64,000 bases of DNA from Megascapheus bottae (GCA_024803745.1 JANJXV010000013.1:15249501-15313500); one strand, 5' to 3'; counted from the stretch's first letter, positions 8,346 to 19,805 are shown. Notes: generated from the sequence alone by a model not told the origin. Translations and numbers: made by a program.

Positions 8346-10918
8346 TATGATCAAACTGGATTCATCACAGGGAGGCAAAGCTGGTTCAACATACGCAAAT
8401 CAATTAATATAATTCAACATATCAACAGGAGCAAGGACAAAAATCACATGATTGTCTCAATAGATGCGGAAAAGGCATTTGACAAGATCCAACACCCCTT
8501 TATGTTAAAAGCTCTGGAGAAACTAGGAATCCATGGAACATTCCTCAATGTAATAAAGGCTGTGTATGAGAAACCTACTGCTAGTATTACACTTAATGGT
8601 GAAAATCTAAAGCCATTCCCTCTAAAATCAGGAACGAGACAAGGATGCCCACTCTCTCCACTACTCTTCAACATAGTACTAGAATTCCTAGCCAGTGCAA
8701 TAAGGCAAGAAGCAAGTATAAAGGGGATCCAAATAGGGAAAGAGGAAATAAAACTATCCCTCTTTGCAGATGACATGATTCTGCATTTAAAGAATCCTAT
8801 AGACTCTACTCCCAAGCTCCTTGAGCTGATTCAAAGCTTTGGAAGAGTAGCAGGCTATAAAATCAACCCTCAAAAATCAACTGCTTTCCTTTATGCCAAC
8901 AGTGAGAGGAACGAGGCAATAATCAGGAAAGAAACTCCTTTCACAATAGCCTCAAAGAAAATAAAGTACCTAGGAATTACCTTCACTAAGAATGTAAAGG
9001 ACCTTTTTGATGAAAATTTTAAAACCCTAAAAAAGGAAATTAAAGCAGAACTAAGGAAATGTAAAAACCTCCCATGCTCCTGGATTGGAAGAATCAACAT
9101 TGTGAAAATGACAATCTTGCAAAGAGCTATCTACAAATTCAATGAAATACCCATCAACATCCCAATGTCATTCTTTAAAGAAATAGAAGAGGCAATCCAA
9201 AATTTCATATGGAATAATAAAAGACCCCGTATAGCAAAAACACTTCTTAGCAGAAAGAACAGCGCTGGAGGAATTTCAATTCCAAACTTTAGACTCTATT
9301 ACAGAGCTATAATTCTCAAAACAGCTTGGTACTGGCACAGGAACAGGCCTGAAGACCAATGGAATAGAACTGAGGACCCAGATATTAAACCACAGACCTA
9401 TGGCCACCTAATCTTTGACAAGGGAGCCAAAAAAATAGAATGGAAGAAAGACAGCCTCTTCAACAAGTTGTGCTGGCAGAACTGGTTAAGCACCTGCAGA
9501 AAACTAAAGCTGGATCCTTCTTTGTCACCTTGCACTAGAATTAACTCCAAATGGATCAAAGACCTGGAGGTAAAAGCTGACACACTGAAAACTCTACAGG
9601 AAGGAATAGGAGATACACTAGGCCTCCTTGGCACAGGTCGAAACTTTCTTAATAAAGACCAAGAATCACAACAAATCAGAGAAAGGCTGGATAAGTGGGA
9701 CTGCATTAAACTGCAGAGCTTTTGTATGGCAAAGGACATAGCTAGTAAACTAATCAGGAAGCCTACAGAGTGGGAGAAGATCTTCACCAACCAAACAACG
9801 GACAAAGGCCTCATATCTAAAATATATCAACAACTCAAAAAATTGAATCACTCCAAAACTAACCTCCAAAGTAACAACCATCCCATTAAAAATGGGCCAA
9901 AGACTTAAAGAGAGTCTTCTCTGAAGAAGAAACAAAAATGGCCTATAGACACATGAAGAAATGCTCAACATCTCTGGTCATAAAAGAAATGCAAATCAAA
10001 ACAACTCTAAGATTCCCCCTCACTCCAGCTAGAATGGCCAAGATCAGGAAAACGAATGACAACAGATGCTGGAGGGGATGTGGCCAGGAGGGATCACTAC
10101 TACACTGTTGGTGGGAGTGCAAACTCGTTCAACCACTATGGAAAGCAGTGTGGCAGTGCCTCAAAAGGCTGAACATAGAACTCCTCTATGACCCAGCAAT
10201 TCCACTACTTGGCATTTACCCAACCACCCAGAAACAAAGACATACTAAACCCACTAGCACAACGATGTTCATTGCAGCACTATTCACCATAGCAAAGATA
10301 TGGAACCAACCTAGATGTCCCTCAGTTGATGAGTAGATCAACAAGTTGTGGTATTTGTACACAATGGAATTCTATGCTGCTGTCAGAAAGAATGACATCG
10401 CCCCATTTGTTAGGAAATGGAAAGACTTAGAAAAAATCATATTAAGTGAAGTAAGCCAGACTCAAAGGAACTTAGGCTCAATGGTTTCCCTCATTCGTCA
10501 TAATCCATAGAAACCTTGGGCTCTACTAGCAGAGATTTGCAATAGAGCAAAATCTTGATACATAAGGCCATATAATGTGAAGCTAATTGAAAGGACCTCC
10601 AGGATAGTGAAACAAAAGCCTATAATGAATGATTGTTGTCCTTAATGTACTATGTTGTCTCTCATCTCCTTTGCTGTCTCTTGGTTATCTCATATTGGTA
10701 TAGTATCTCACTTTGTTATCTGATATATTGAACTTATTTGTATTTGGATATTTGAAATTTGATAGGGAAGGGGGGAAAACAAGACGGGTGGGGGGTGTGG
10801 GGGGGGAGGGAAACGGGTACCAAGACATGTGAAAGGGTATCAATGTATGTGAATTAATGCACCTTCTATCTGGCAAATATCATGTAACCCTTTTACTAAT
10901 TACAATAAAAAATGCAAA
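8346..10918 (+). mobile_element. L1 LINE: 3' half of ORF2 plus 3' UTR, split by the provirus
   Basis: Translation begins mid-domain at [11 protein letters not shown] directly after the LTR. It continues in frame through [12 protein letters not shown], the RT catalytic FADD (8763-8774) and on to a stop at 9906-9908. A small indel near 9890 breaks ORF2. The next frame (9938-10336) carries the C-terminal Cys-rich region [18 protein letters not shown], then a TAG where Trp is expected (10334-10336). The 3' UTR with a G-rich tract (10770-10810) and an ACAATAAAAAA tail ends near 10918. The left half of this L1 must lie beyond the provirus, outside the window. The copy is relatively young but no longer codes a full ORF2. 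Confidence 0.92.
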
Positions 10919-10932
10919 AAAAGAAATATGAC

Positions 10933-11598
10933 ATGATCATATTTTTATCTCATTCTGAGTATTTAAAATGCTGTTCACATGTTATATATTTTTAGCTTCA
11001 TAAATTACATTTTACTGATTTCAATAGCCCTGTGTTAAATTTTGATATATCAAAGGCAAGTTCTCCCTTTTGTTGTTCTCCATATCAGACTGCATGTATT
11101 TGCATGAATGTAGTTTTAAAATCTGCCGGTCACCTGTCCATTAAAAGTTATTGAGTACTGCTGATTTATAATGATTTGATTGTGTATGTCCCTAAATGAG
11201 AGAATTCACATCTGTTTCCAGTGGAGGAAGAATCTTATCTCCAGGAAAAGAGTTTCAGTCTTTTATTTTATATGCTAGGGTGAAAAATATCAACTCAAAC
11301 TATGTAAACATTTTATTTCCTTTGGAAAATGACCCAAGTTTCTTCGACATGTCTTTTTTCATTTCCTAGTATTATTGAGTAGTAATAATAATAGTATATG
11401 TGGTAGCATGGCACTGAAAATGAAAATGCTCTTAAAAGATCTCCAGCAAACATGCTTCCTCTGATTTGATGTAGGTACTCTTCATCATAGAACTTTTCTT
11501 TGCATTTTCAATATTAAATATTTTAAACTGAATTATTAAATTATTATTAACATTTTTCATCTTTTATGGAAATTGTATTACTCCATGTTTTCTGTGTG
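10933..11598. other. AT-rich spacer, nothing recognised
   Basis: No open frame, tRNA-like motif or repeat that I recognise. Only short A/T runs and an AATAATAATA tract near 11383. Confidence 0.5.
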
Positions 11599-11609
11599 CT
11601 TATACTATT

Positions 11610-11889
11610 TTTTCATATTTTTATTATAACTAATAGAGGGGTTACAGTTATATTAGCCAGATAGAAGGTTCATTACTTCACATACATTGATATCCCTTCT
11701 ATGTTTTTGTACCCATTTCCCTTCCTCCACCCCTCCTCCATCCATCTTGTTTTCCCCCTTCCCTTTCCTATTTCAAATAAACAAATAAATGTATATACAA
11801 TATATCAGATAACAAGGTAAGATATTATAATATGAGAATAACCAAGAGGTGAGAAATAACATAGTACATTAAGAACAACAATCACATAT

Positions 11890-11920
<31 letters not shown>

Positions 11921-11933
11921 TTGTGTGTGTGTA
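11610..11933 (-). mobile_element. L1 3'-UTR-only insertion with target duplication
   Basis: The plus strand is the complement of the 3' UTR of the L1 at 8346-10918. It starts at the tail (TTTTTATTATAACTAATAG) and runs to about 11890, where an AT and then GT simple repeat follows. CTTATACTATT is found at 11599-11609 and again at 11934-11944, a perfect 11-bp target-site duplication. The microsatellite therefore belongs to the inserted segment. Confidence 0.8.
11890..11932. repeat. (AT)n-(GT)n microsatellite
   Basis: About seven AT units are followed by GT units with one TTG interruption. It sits between the truncated 5' end of the neighbouring L1 and its right target duplication. Confidence 0.9.
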
Positions 11934-11954
11934 CTTATACTATTAATGTATTTC

Positions 11955-12185
11955 TTTTGGGGGGCAGGGCTTGAACTCACAGCCTGGGTGTTATCCTTGT
12001 GCCTCTTTGTGCTCAAGGCTAGGGCTCTACTACTTGAGGCACAGAACAACATCTTGTTTTTGAGTGGTGAATTAAAGATAAGGTACTCACAGGACTTTCT
12101 GCCTGTGCAGGCTTTGAAACGTGATCTTCAGATTTCAGACTTCTGAAAAGCTAGGAATATAGGCGTGAGCCACTGGTACCTGGTT
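11955..12185 (-). mobile_element. Composite B1-like/ID-like SINE, antisense
   Basis: The complement of the composite SINE: GGGCTTGAACTCACAGCCTG and CTCAAGGCTAGGGCTCTACT (ID-like half), then TTGAAACGTGATCTTCAGAT and GGCGTGAGCCACTGGTACC (B1-like half). Confidence 0.8.
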
Positions 12186-12194
12186 TGTATAATT

Positions 12195-12292
12195 TTTTTG
12201 TATGTATATATTCATTTATTTGTAATTCTGGGAATCACACTCAGAGCCTTGCACATGTTAGGTAGGCACTTGACAATTGAGCTATATCCCAG
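12195..12292 (-). mobile_element. Short ID-like SINE, antisense, old
   Basis: TTCTGGGAATCACACTCAGA, GCCTTGCACATGTTAGGTAG and TTGAGCTATATCCCAG are the complement of a tRNA-like ID unit with a degraded B box. Confidence 0.55.
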
Positions 12293-12299
12293 AAACATA

Positions 12300-13525
12300 A
12301 CACATTCTTGTAAAAGCTTTGTGTCCGAGTTAGTAACTTGTCACTTTGAATGTTTGCATATGGCTTCACTTATAGTTTGATGATAGTCACACTCTTATCT
12401 TTTTAAAAGTATTTTCTAGACAATTGTTTTCATTTTTACATTATGGATATTTGGGCCTCTACTTTGCTGTAGAGGCCTGGTATGCATTTTAAGATATTAG
12501 CAACATCTCTAACTTATGTTTCCTATATCCTGGACTCTCTTCCCAGCTATGACAACCAAAAATGACTTCAACAAGTATTTTAAAATAACTTCTGGGGATG
12601 AGGAATGATTTTGTAATAGATAAAAATGAATTATTTTTCTTTTATTAACTTTCCAGTAATGAGGATAACACTGCTTTCCAAATCTTTGACCAGAATAACC
12701 CTTGATGAAAGAGAGCTCATATCACTGATGCACGTATGATTCCATTTATTGATTCACTGGAATAGCGATGGGTGGGTATGGGCAAAACTAGACGATATCT
12801 GTGCACAAACACATTCTATTTGATTCTTGAGTTCCTTTTCTGAAGGCAGGGTTGTCTGATGATATTTTAAAATCTCCTGTCTCCATTTCTGTTGGACAGC
12901 CTTTATTGACCTAATTTGAGGAAGTGAGTAAATCCATTGTTCCCAGGGGATTAGGTGTCTGTGATTCTTGGGAAGATGTACGGATACGAAAATAGAGTAT
13001 GAGAATATAAATACAATGTGAATTCCCATCAGGGTGCTGGATCAGACTAGCTGTAGAAGCTTCAAAACTTGAAACCTTTCTAAACATTTGCTTTGGAATA
13101 AAGTAGCTGACAAGAGGGAAATGTTTTGGAGACTTGCATTAACTATCTCTAGAGAAAGATTACCTTTTCTTAGACAAATACTGAACTTTAGAGAGACCGA
13201 GCCTATGCCTTCCAGAATGCTGTAGGTAAAATTGTTTCCAATGTATGGGAGGAAGCTAGCTTTAGGTTGAAGAGTTTATGGCTGAACACGATGGTCTATA
13301 GGTAGGTAAGGGCGTTCCTTGTATTTTCATGATGATCAAAGTTGAAGGAACAATATTGTTAATAGCAATTCATGTCTACAGTTTACCTGACTTAAATTGG
13401 GACCTTGTGAAGAGTGGCTTCAGGCACAAAATTGTGGAATAGTCCCTTGTGAAGAAATCTATAAAATGGTACATCACCCTTAGTCATCTCTGTAAATCCC
13501 ACTCCCCAGAGAAACTCATTCTGGA
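12300..13525. other. Unique spacer, nothing recognised
   Basis: A 91-codon antisense frame at 12754-13029 has no domain, no homology I know and no context. I treat it as chance. Confidence 0.4.
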
Positions 13526-13757
13526 GCTGGGCGCTGTGGCTCATGCCTGTAATCCTAGCTACTCAGGAGGCTAACATCTGAGGATTGTAGTTCAAAGCCA
13601 GCCCGGGGAACAAAAGGACCTGAGACTCTTATCTCCAAATAACTACCAGAAAACAGGAGGTGGTGCTGTGGTTCAAGGGATAGGGCAGTTGCCTTGAGCT
13701 CAAGAGCTCAGGGACAGAACTCAGGCCCAGAGTTCAAGTCTCACGACTGAAAAAAAT
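13526..13757 (+). mobile_element. Composite B1-like/ID-like SINE, well preserved
   Basis: It starts GAGCTGGGCGCTGTGGCTCA, with TGTAATCCTAGCTACTCAGG and TTCAAAGCCAGCCCGGGG (7SL-like half). CTTATCTCC and AACTACCAGAAAAC form a linker, then GGTGGTGCTGTGGTTCAAGG to CCCAGAGTTCAAGTCTCACG (ID-like half), and it ends in an A-rich tail. This is the clearest full-length example of the composite in the window. Confidence 0.85.
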
Positions 13758-13759
13758 AA

Positions 13760-15515
13760 AAAGAAAAAAAAGAATAAAAGAAACTTGTTCTGGTAGGCAC
13801 ACTACTGGGCTGCTTGGTGTAGTGCTTCTTGAACTCTGAATCTTCCCGCAATATCCTCTTAAGTGCTGGAATTGCAGGTATGCGTTTACCCCTCTTAAGC
13901 TGGTGTCAAGTTTTTAAAAGGTACTCAATTTGTCAGTGATCCTGGCACTAAGACTATGAGCACTATTCGATTCAAACATCGGATGAACCTGAACTGGTGT
14001 CATCCATTCGATGGCTAGACGGAGAGAAGCCAAGAGCACTGAGCAAGGAACAAGAATAGGTAGTGAAGGGGAGTAAGTGTCGTGACTCTTCTAAGTAGGA
14101 AAGCATTCATGGCAAGGAAATATTGTGCCTTCTTTTAGTATATTCAAATGAGAACTCAGGTACATGGTGCATGTCAGGAGAGAATTAAACACATCTGAAA
14201 GACTGATACAAAATGGGCACTCAACGCTGCCTAGAAAATGTGGGCTCGTCTAGCCTTTCCTCTCTCTTACTATGACATGTTCATGACATGTCCACTAAGT
14301 CTTCAGAGCCCTTAACTAAGTCAGCTTTGAATGCTCTTTTCAGCAGAAATGGAAGCTAGAGGTTGCTTTCTTGGTACTCCTTGACTGAGTCTATTTCAAC
14401 CACCATTAGTAATTTTTTCTATCTGGATAAAGACAGCCTCATGGGAAATGCTCAGGGTAACCTTGAAGGGCTAAAAACTCATGCATGTCAAATTCTGACA
14501 CTACTTATTGTGATATTTCGTACAGCTTGATGCCTATATAGTAATAGCTCGTGACAGGAAAGTCCTTGTTTCTCTGCTCCCTGAGGGACTCTGCTTACCT
14601 GTGGACGGCTTATCAAGTTCTGAAAAATGGTGCTTGGTACTCAAGATGTGGATGAGATCTTGTGTGTGCTTCTGGGAGTGTGCTCAGTAAGACAATTGAA
14701 AGGTGTAAGAATTTTAAGAATATGGAAGAATATAGAGCAAAACATTGACGTCTTCATGATGAGCTGTCTTAAACATTTGTAGATTTCATTTGTAGATTGT
14801 ATCCCCCTTGGAACCAATAATGTGAAACCATAGCCTGAAATTTCTTTGGACTCATTTGTCATTCTCACCATGTTCATCCACACTTCCATACCTGTGTATG
14901 TGTGCATGTGTACATAGTTGTGCTTTCATGTACAACTTTATAGTCTGAGGGTCAATGTTTTTAAATACATGTCCAGAATATCAACATTTTATAATTTTAG
15001 GTGTCTATGATCTCTGTTGCTTTTGGACTTGCTTTTTGGCAAATATGATTTAAAACTATTCTGGCAAATATTTTAAAAAATCATAAAAAGTTTACAGCTT
15101 TTGTACCAATATGTCATCAGCCAAATTTAACCCTGCACTTTAGTTTGAAATATAAGTACCATGAACTGTAAGTTAATATTTGGGCCTCTATTTAGCCTTA
15201 TTCCTATAGCACTGTATTGTGTGGGTGCTACCTGACCTCTCCACAATCTTGATATTTGAACTCATTTATGTTACAAATGACTACTCATTTTAGTTAATGC
15301 ATAAATATCAAAAGGTATGGTTGAAGAAAGCATATTAAAACTTTGGTTTTCTTATAGTCAGAAACATATAGAGAAGTCTTCCTCTAAAAATAGATTTGAA
15401 GCATAGTATAAAGTCTCTTTAAATGAATACTATGAAGAGCCTGCTTTAATGTAGGGTGCATTTTTCTTTGTGTAGAAAATAGGGTAGCACATTATTTCTT
15501 GCCTCTTGTTTGTTA
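13760..15515. other. Unique spacer, nothing recognised
   Basis: No receptor fragments or other coding signal. An 88-codon antisense frame (14641-14907) has no recognisable features. Confidence 0.4.
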
Positions 15516-15519
15516 TTGT

Positions 15520-16086
15520 TAATTTTGAGGCAGTATGCTATTTTATAGCTCAGGCTGGATTTTTTTATAACTTTTTTTATTAAAGAACTTATTGACATTG
15601 ATTTTTACATCATATTTCAAATGACGTGTTTAACAAACAAGTATTCAAGAAGGGAATCTCTATATACAATCACTGACACTAAGTTTTTAGAACATAATCA
15701 AAATTAGGCTAAGGGCTTGTATATCATAGAAACATGTTAATCTATGTAATAAAACATTATGTCTATAGAGTCATAGGTTTTATGTCTATATAGTTATGTT
15801 TATATTTCCAATACCATGTCCATAGCATTGGGTATACAAATATTGAGTCCTCTCTCTTATACTGTTTGGATCTAATAGCCACCTATTAAGGATACTGTGC
15901 ACCCTCTGTTCCTTTGGTCTTGACTTGTCTCACTCAACATGATTCGCTCTAGATTCTTTCACTTCCCTGCAAATGCCAGGCTGGATTTTAACCCACTGTG
16001 TAGCCCAGACAGATATCAAAATTGTGATCCCTCTGACTTAGAATCCCTAGTGCTGAGATTACAGGTGTGCACCACCATGGTTGGCT
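15520..16086 (-). mobile_element. Antisense B1-like SINE split by an L1 fragment
   Basis: The two outer parts (about 15520-15563 and 15977-16086) join into one antisense B1. They read TTTTGAGGCAGTATGCTATT...CTCAGGCTGGA, then ACCCACTGTGTAGCCCAGAC...GCTGAGATTACAGGTGTGCA. The part in between is an L1 fragment. Confidence 0.75.
15564..15976 (-). mobile_element. L1 3'-end fragment nested in a B1
   Basis: It begins with a T-rich tail complement. Its far end (CTCACTCAACATGATTCGC, CTTTCACTTCCCTGCAAATG) matches the antisense of the conserved last part of L1 ORF2 seen in other copies here. CAGGCTGGATTTT flanks it at 15551-15563 and 15977-15989, a perfect 13-bp target duplication. It is diverged from the young L1 copies. 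Confidence 0.75.
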
Positions 16087-16190
16087 CTTCTGTCCCATGA
16101 GTTGGAGCTGTATTTAATTCAATCCTGAAATAATCTTAGTCCTGTTTGGTAACCGCAATTCAAAAGCACTTTTGTCTATTGTTGGTGTCA

Positions 16191-16196
16191 TTTTAG
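16191..16196 (+). promoter_or_regulatory. Candidate splice acceptor before the Or51a-like pseudogene
   Basis: TTTTGTCTATTGTTGG...CATTTTAG ends 34 bases before the ATG. A pyrimidine-rich tract plus AG at this distance is typical for OR coding exons. Confidence 0.35.
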
Positions 16197-16230
16197 ATCT
16201 GGAAGCAGCTAAACAAGAGACCTATTTGTG

Positions 16231-17168
16231 ATGTTTGATCTCAATATCTCGAAGGTTGAAGTCTTCTGTTGGTGAGGATCCCAGGCCTAGAGTCCATGTA
16301 CGTTTGGATCTCCATCCCTCTCTGCTTCATCTATGTAATAGCCATTCTGGGTAACTGTACCATCCTCTGCATCATCTGCAGAGAGCCTTCCCTGCATGAG
16401 CCCATGTACTATTTCCTCTCTATGCTAACTGTCTCTGACCTGGGTCTGTCTTTCTCTTCCATTCCCACTGTGCCAAGAATCTTCTTATTCAATTCCATGG
16501 ATATTTCTGCAGCTGCATGCATTGCCCAGGAATTCTTCCGCCATGGATTCACAGACATGGAGTCTTCTGTTCTTCTGATCATGTCCTTTGATCGCTTTGT
16601 GGCCATTCATCACCCCCTGAGAGACAGCTCCATTCTCACCAGCTCTAGAGTTGGGCATATTAGACTGGTATTTGCTGTTAAAAGCATTCTCCTAGTACTT
16701 CCCCTTCCTTTTACTTTAAAGAGACTCAGATATTGTCAGAAGCGACTGTTATCTTACACCTACTGCCTCCACCAGGATGTCATGAAGCTGGCCTGCTCTG
16801 ACAACAGAGTTAACTTTTACTCTGAGCTGTTTGTCTCACTCTATATGATGTCAGACAGCGTGTTTGTTGCTGTCTCCTATGTGTTCATCCTAAAGACTGT
16901 CTTGGTTATTGCAGCCTGTGGGGACCAGCTCAAAGCTCTTAACTCCTGTTTCTCCCACATCAGTGCTGGGCTCATTTTCTATGTTTCCACCATCATCCTG
17001 GCTGTCATGCCTCACTTTGCTAAGCATAAGTCGCCATTGGCTATGAGTCTTATAGCAGATGCTTTCTTGTTGGTACCACCCTTGATGAATCCGATTGCCT
17101 ATTGTGTAAAAACTGAGAAGATTAGAGAGAAAGTCTTGGAAAAACTGGGCCAGAAGAGACCAAGATAA
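16231..17168 (+). pseudogene. Olfactory receptor, class I, Or51a-like, frameshifted near the start
   Basis: The ATG at 16231 opens MFDLNISKVEVF, a normal OR51A-type N terminus with an N-I-S glycosylation site. A 1-base deletion near 16267 then leads to TGA at 16273. From 16269 the other frame is open to 17168. It carries IPGLES, GN in helix 1, LHEPMYYFLSMLTVSD (helix 2), DRFVAIHHPLR after helix 3, SYVFI (helix 5), KALNSCFSHIS (helix 6) and NPIAYCVKT (helix 7). Other departures from the family, such as FYVS for FYVP and LRDSS for LRYSS, suggest relaxed constraint. A shorter protein could only start at the in-frame Met at 16296-16298, losing the whole outer N terminus. It is closest to the Or51a-type gene at 54567. 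Confidence 0.8.
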
Positions 17169-17569
17169 AAATTCTATGTTCCCTATAATTATCTATCTTA
17201 GTAGCAGGACAATGTTGCTTCCAAAGGAGACTGTTCCAATTATTTCAGTCTTTAACATTTCTCAGTTATCCAGGCAGAGGGTGAGTGACCTAACCAGAAA
17301 ACAACAGTAACCCTGCACATAGAATGTTGTGACAAGACCTAGAGTCTTTCAACGCAGGGACATAGAGTATGATTGTGGTTAGCTTGCATCCATTCTCTTC
17401 ACCTTTCTTAAACATACCACATGCAAAATTCTAGGGAGAGGCAGTTGCACTTATACATAGACAGTGGTCTACCTGATTGGTCTTTTCATGCATGGCAAAC
17501 AGTGTTGAGTGGTGGAAGCTTTGGCCGGGAGAGCCTTCTCCAAGCAAACATAGAAGGATATTGCACTCA

Positions 17570-18538
17570 CTAAGCACAGCCAACCTTCCTGGGCTGCATC
17601 CTCTTGAGAATCCTCTCCCTAATCTCCTTCATCTTCACACTGTACAGGATCGGATTTAACAGTGGAGGAAGCAGGAAGTGGATGTAAGAGAGAAGAGTAT
17701 GAGCAGGCTGAGGGAGGGGCAACTTGAGCCGGTTAATGAGTGCCAGGAGAATCATAGGCACATAGAAGAGGAGCACCGCGGAGAGATGGGCAGCGCAGGT
17801 CTGACCAGCCTTCCAGCGATCCTCCCTGGACCCCACACTCTGCAACACTCTCACAATGAGGCCATAGGAGAAGAAAATAAGCAGGGGGTCTAACGCCATG
17901 GCGGATAGGACTACAACTAAGCTGTAGATTGTACCCCAAGCTCCTGGGCAAGCTAGGCGGGCTATGTCCGGGTGTAAGCAGTAAGAATGGGTCAGGATCT
18001 GGGAGTGGCAGTAGGGCATGTGGGCCAGGAGGAATGGCAGGGGCAGATGGAGACCCAGGCATCGAAACATAATGGCGAGGCCGATCTTGCCTGTGATGGC
18101 ATTGGTGAGGATTGCCGGGTAGTGGAGAGGGCGGCAGATAGCCAGCGCTCGATCCAAGGCCATGGCAAGTAAGACTGAAGATTCCATGACAGAAAAGACG
18201 TGGACAAAGAACATCTGTAAGAGGCAGGCAGAGGCAGGGATGGCATGAGCATCAGCCAAAGCCAGCCCCAGCAAGGTGGGCATCAGGGCTGAGGCCAAGC
18301 CCACATCAGACACACTAAGCAGGAAGAGGAAGAAGTACATTGGATGGTGCAACGTGGGCTCCAGGACAATGACGCAGAGGACAGTGCCATTGCCCACAGC
18401 AGAGAGAAGGTAGACAGCGACCAGTGGTATAGTCCACCAGGATGGTGCAGCTGACAAGCCCGGCAAACCCACCAGCAGGAAGGAAGGGGCCATTGAAGTG
18501 CTGCTGTTGGAGGCTGTCTGGGTGGAGAGTGTTGACAT
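17570..18538 (-). CDS. Or51s1: Olfactory receptor family 51, Or51s1-like, intact
   Basis: A single-exon 322-residue class I odorant GPCR, expected in the membrane of olfactory neuron cilia and coupled to Golf. It starts MSTLSTQTASNSST, with an N-glycosylation site at Asn 11. GN in helix 1, LHHPMYFFLFLLSVSD in helix 2, MALDRALAICRPLHY after helix 3, SYGLI in helix 5, CAAHLSAVLLFY in helix 6 and NPILYSVKMKEIR in helix 7 are all present. DRA replaces the usual DRY/DRF, and the helix-6 start is KAGQTC. Both, with the SAAPSWW segment, match human OR51S1 as I recall it, so I read them as subfamily traits. A likely acceptor (TTTTTAGGTTTCAG) ends 23 bases before the ATG. It is transcribed opposite to its neighbours, as in human. 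The coding sequence is GC-rich. Confidence 0.92.
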   Translation of the reverse strand: MSTLSTQTASNSSTSMAPSFLLVGLPGLSAAPSWWTIPLVAVYLLSAVGNGTVLCVIVLEPTLHHPMYFFLFLLSVSDVGLASALMPTLLGLALADAHAIPASACLLQMFFVHVFSVMESSVLLAMALDRALAICRPLHYPAILTNAITGKIGLAIMFRCLGLHLPLPFLLAHMPYCHSQILTHSYCLHPDIARLACPGAWGTIYSLVVVLSAMALDPLLIFFSYGLIVRVLQSVGSREDRWKAGQTCAAHLSAVLLFYVPMILLALINRLKLPLPQPAHTLLSYIHFLLPPLLNPILYSVKMKEIRERILKRMQPRKVGCA

Positions 18539-18603
18539 GGCTCAGGGTCACACTCTGAACTCTGAAACCTAAAAACTGATGGACAAGATTTACTTAGTTT
18601 CAT

Positions 18604-19190
18604 AACATACTTGCTCGATGCTTTCTACAATAGCACGAGTGTCCTCTTTCCGGCCCCACACAGATACCCACGCCAGGCACGGGAGCACATGCTGAACTAT
18701 GGACTCCCAGTTTTTGGGATTTGGAGGCAGGAGGAAGGCTCCTCCTGTAGCCCAGGCTACAGAGGGAGACTCAAAGCAAACAGGACAACTGTCCAACCAA
18801 AGTCTGCATGTCCAGCATGGTTTCCCAAGCTAGAGTGGAACTTTCTCAGTGTGACATGGAGAATAGCCTACAGGGAACAAGGATGTTTAGCTGTAAAAAT
18901 CTGGTTCCTCCCGAGAGATGAAATTTCCTATTGTTGATTCTGAAGTATTCTAAAGGTTCTATGCAATGCTTTATAGAAAGAAAAGTAAGCTTCTACTCTG
19001 GGAAGAAGAAATAATCTCTACAAATACAGGACATAAAACTTTATGGAGAAAACAAACTATAAAAAGAGTCAATGCATTAGTAAGGCCACAGGATAAAAAA
19101 AAACCTACCGATAAACATAAATTATATATCCACAACATAATAGTTAAGCAAAATGAGAAAACAAAATTGAGAAAATAATATATTCATGAT
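18604..19190. other. Spacer upstream of Or51s1, nothing recognised
   Basis: Holds the presumed 5' region of the minus-strand receptor. Open frames of 60-110 codons here have no family features. I found no clear TATA box. Confidence 0.35.
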
Positions 19191-19805
19191 ATCAGTAAAA
19201 ATAAAAAGAATGGGAAAATTTATACAATACTGCAAAAATCATACACTGAAAATTTTAAGGCAATGACAAGGACTTAGAAGTCACAGACATTCTTCACTTA
19301 TAGATCGGGAAATTTGATATAGATAAGGTATCTGCAAATGAATCTTCAATGTTAAAAAGCTCCATAACAAAAGGCCAGCATGCCTTTTCATAGGAATCCA
19401 GAATATTAACCTAAAATTTGGATTAAAAGGGTTGAGGAACTTCATAATACCAGACCCAAAAATGGCTGTGTGAAACTAAACTAAGTAAATCGAAGCCATA
19501 AGTTAAAAGTATCAATTAATGTGACAATATTAATTTCAAACAGCTGTGATAGAAAATAGATAGTTTAAGTGCAGTTGAAAAAATAGATAGGTGCTGGTAG
19601 AGAAATGGAGGAGAATGTGGTCATAAAATTGAATGCATAGCTTATAAAATTTTTTAAAAAATGAGGGGAGGGGAGGGGTTGGGAGAGATGGTGAAGAATA
19701 TTGAAAGGGATGGCATCAATTAAGATGTATTCATAAACTGCTTTATTGAATAGAACTTCATTGTATAATTACTTAAAGGGAATAAAATATATTTAAAATA
19801 AAGGT
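19190..19805 (+). mobile_element. Old L1 ORF2/3'-end remains
   Basis: Diverged L1-like text such as CAAAAATCATACACTGAAAA, AGTCACAGACATTCTTCACT and ACCAGACCCAAAAATGGCTG is followed by a G-rich 3'-UTR-like tract (19660-19690) and an A-rich end near 19800. Reading frame is lost throughout. Confidence 0.55.
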
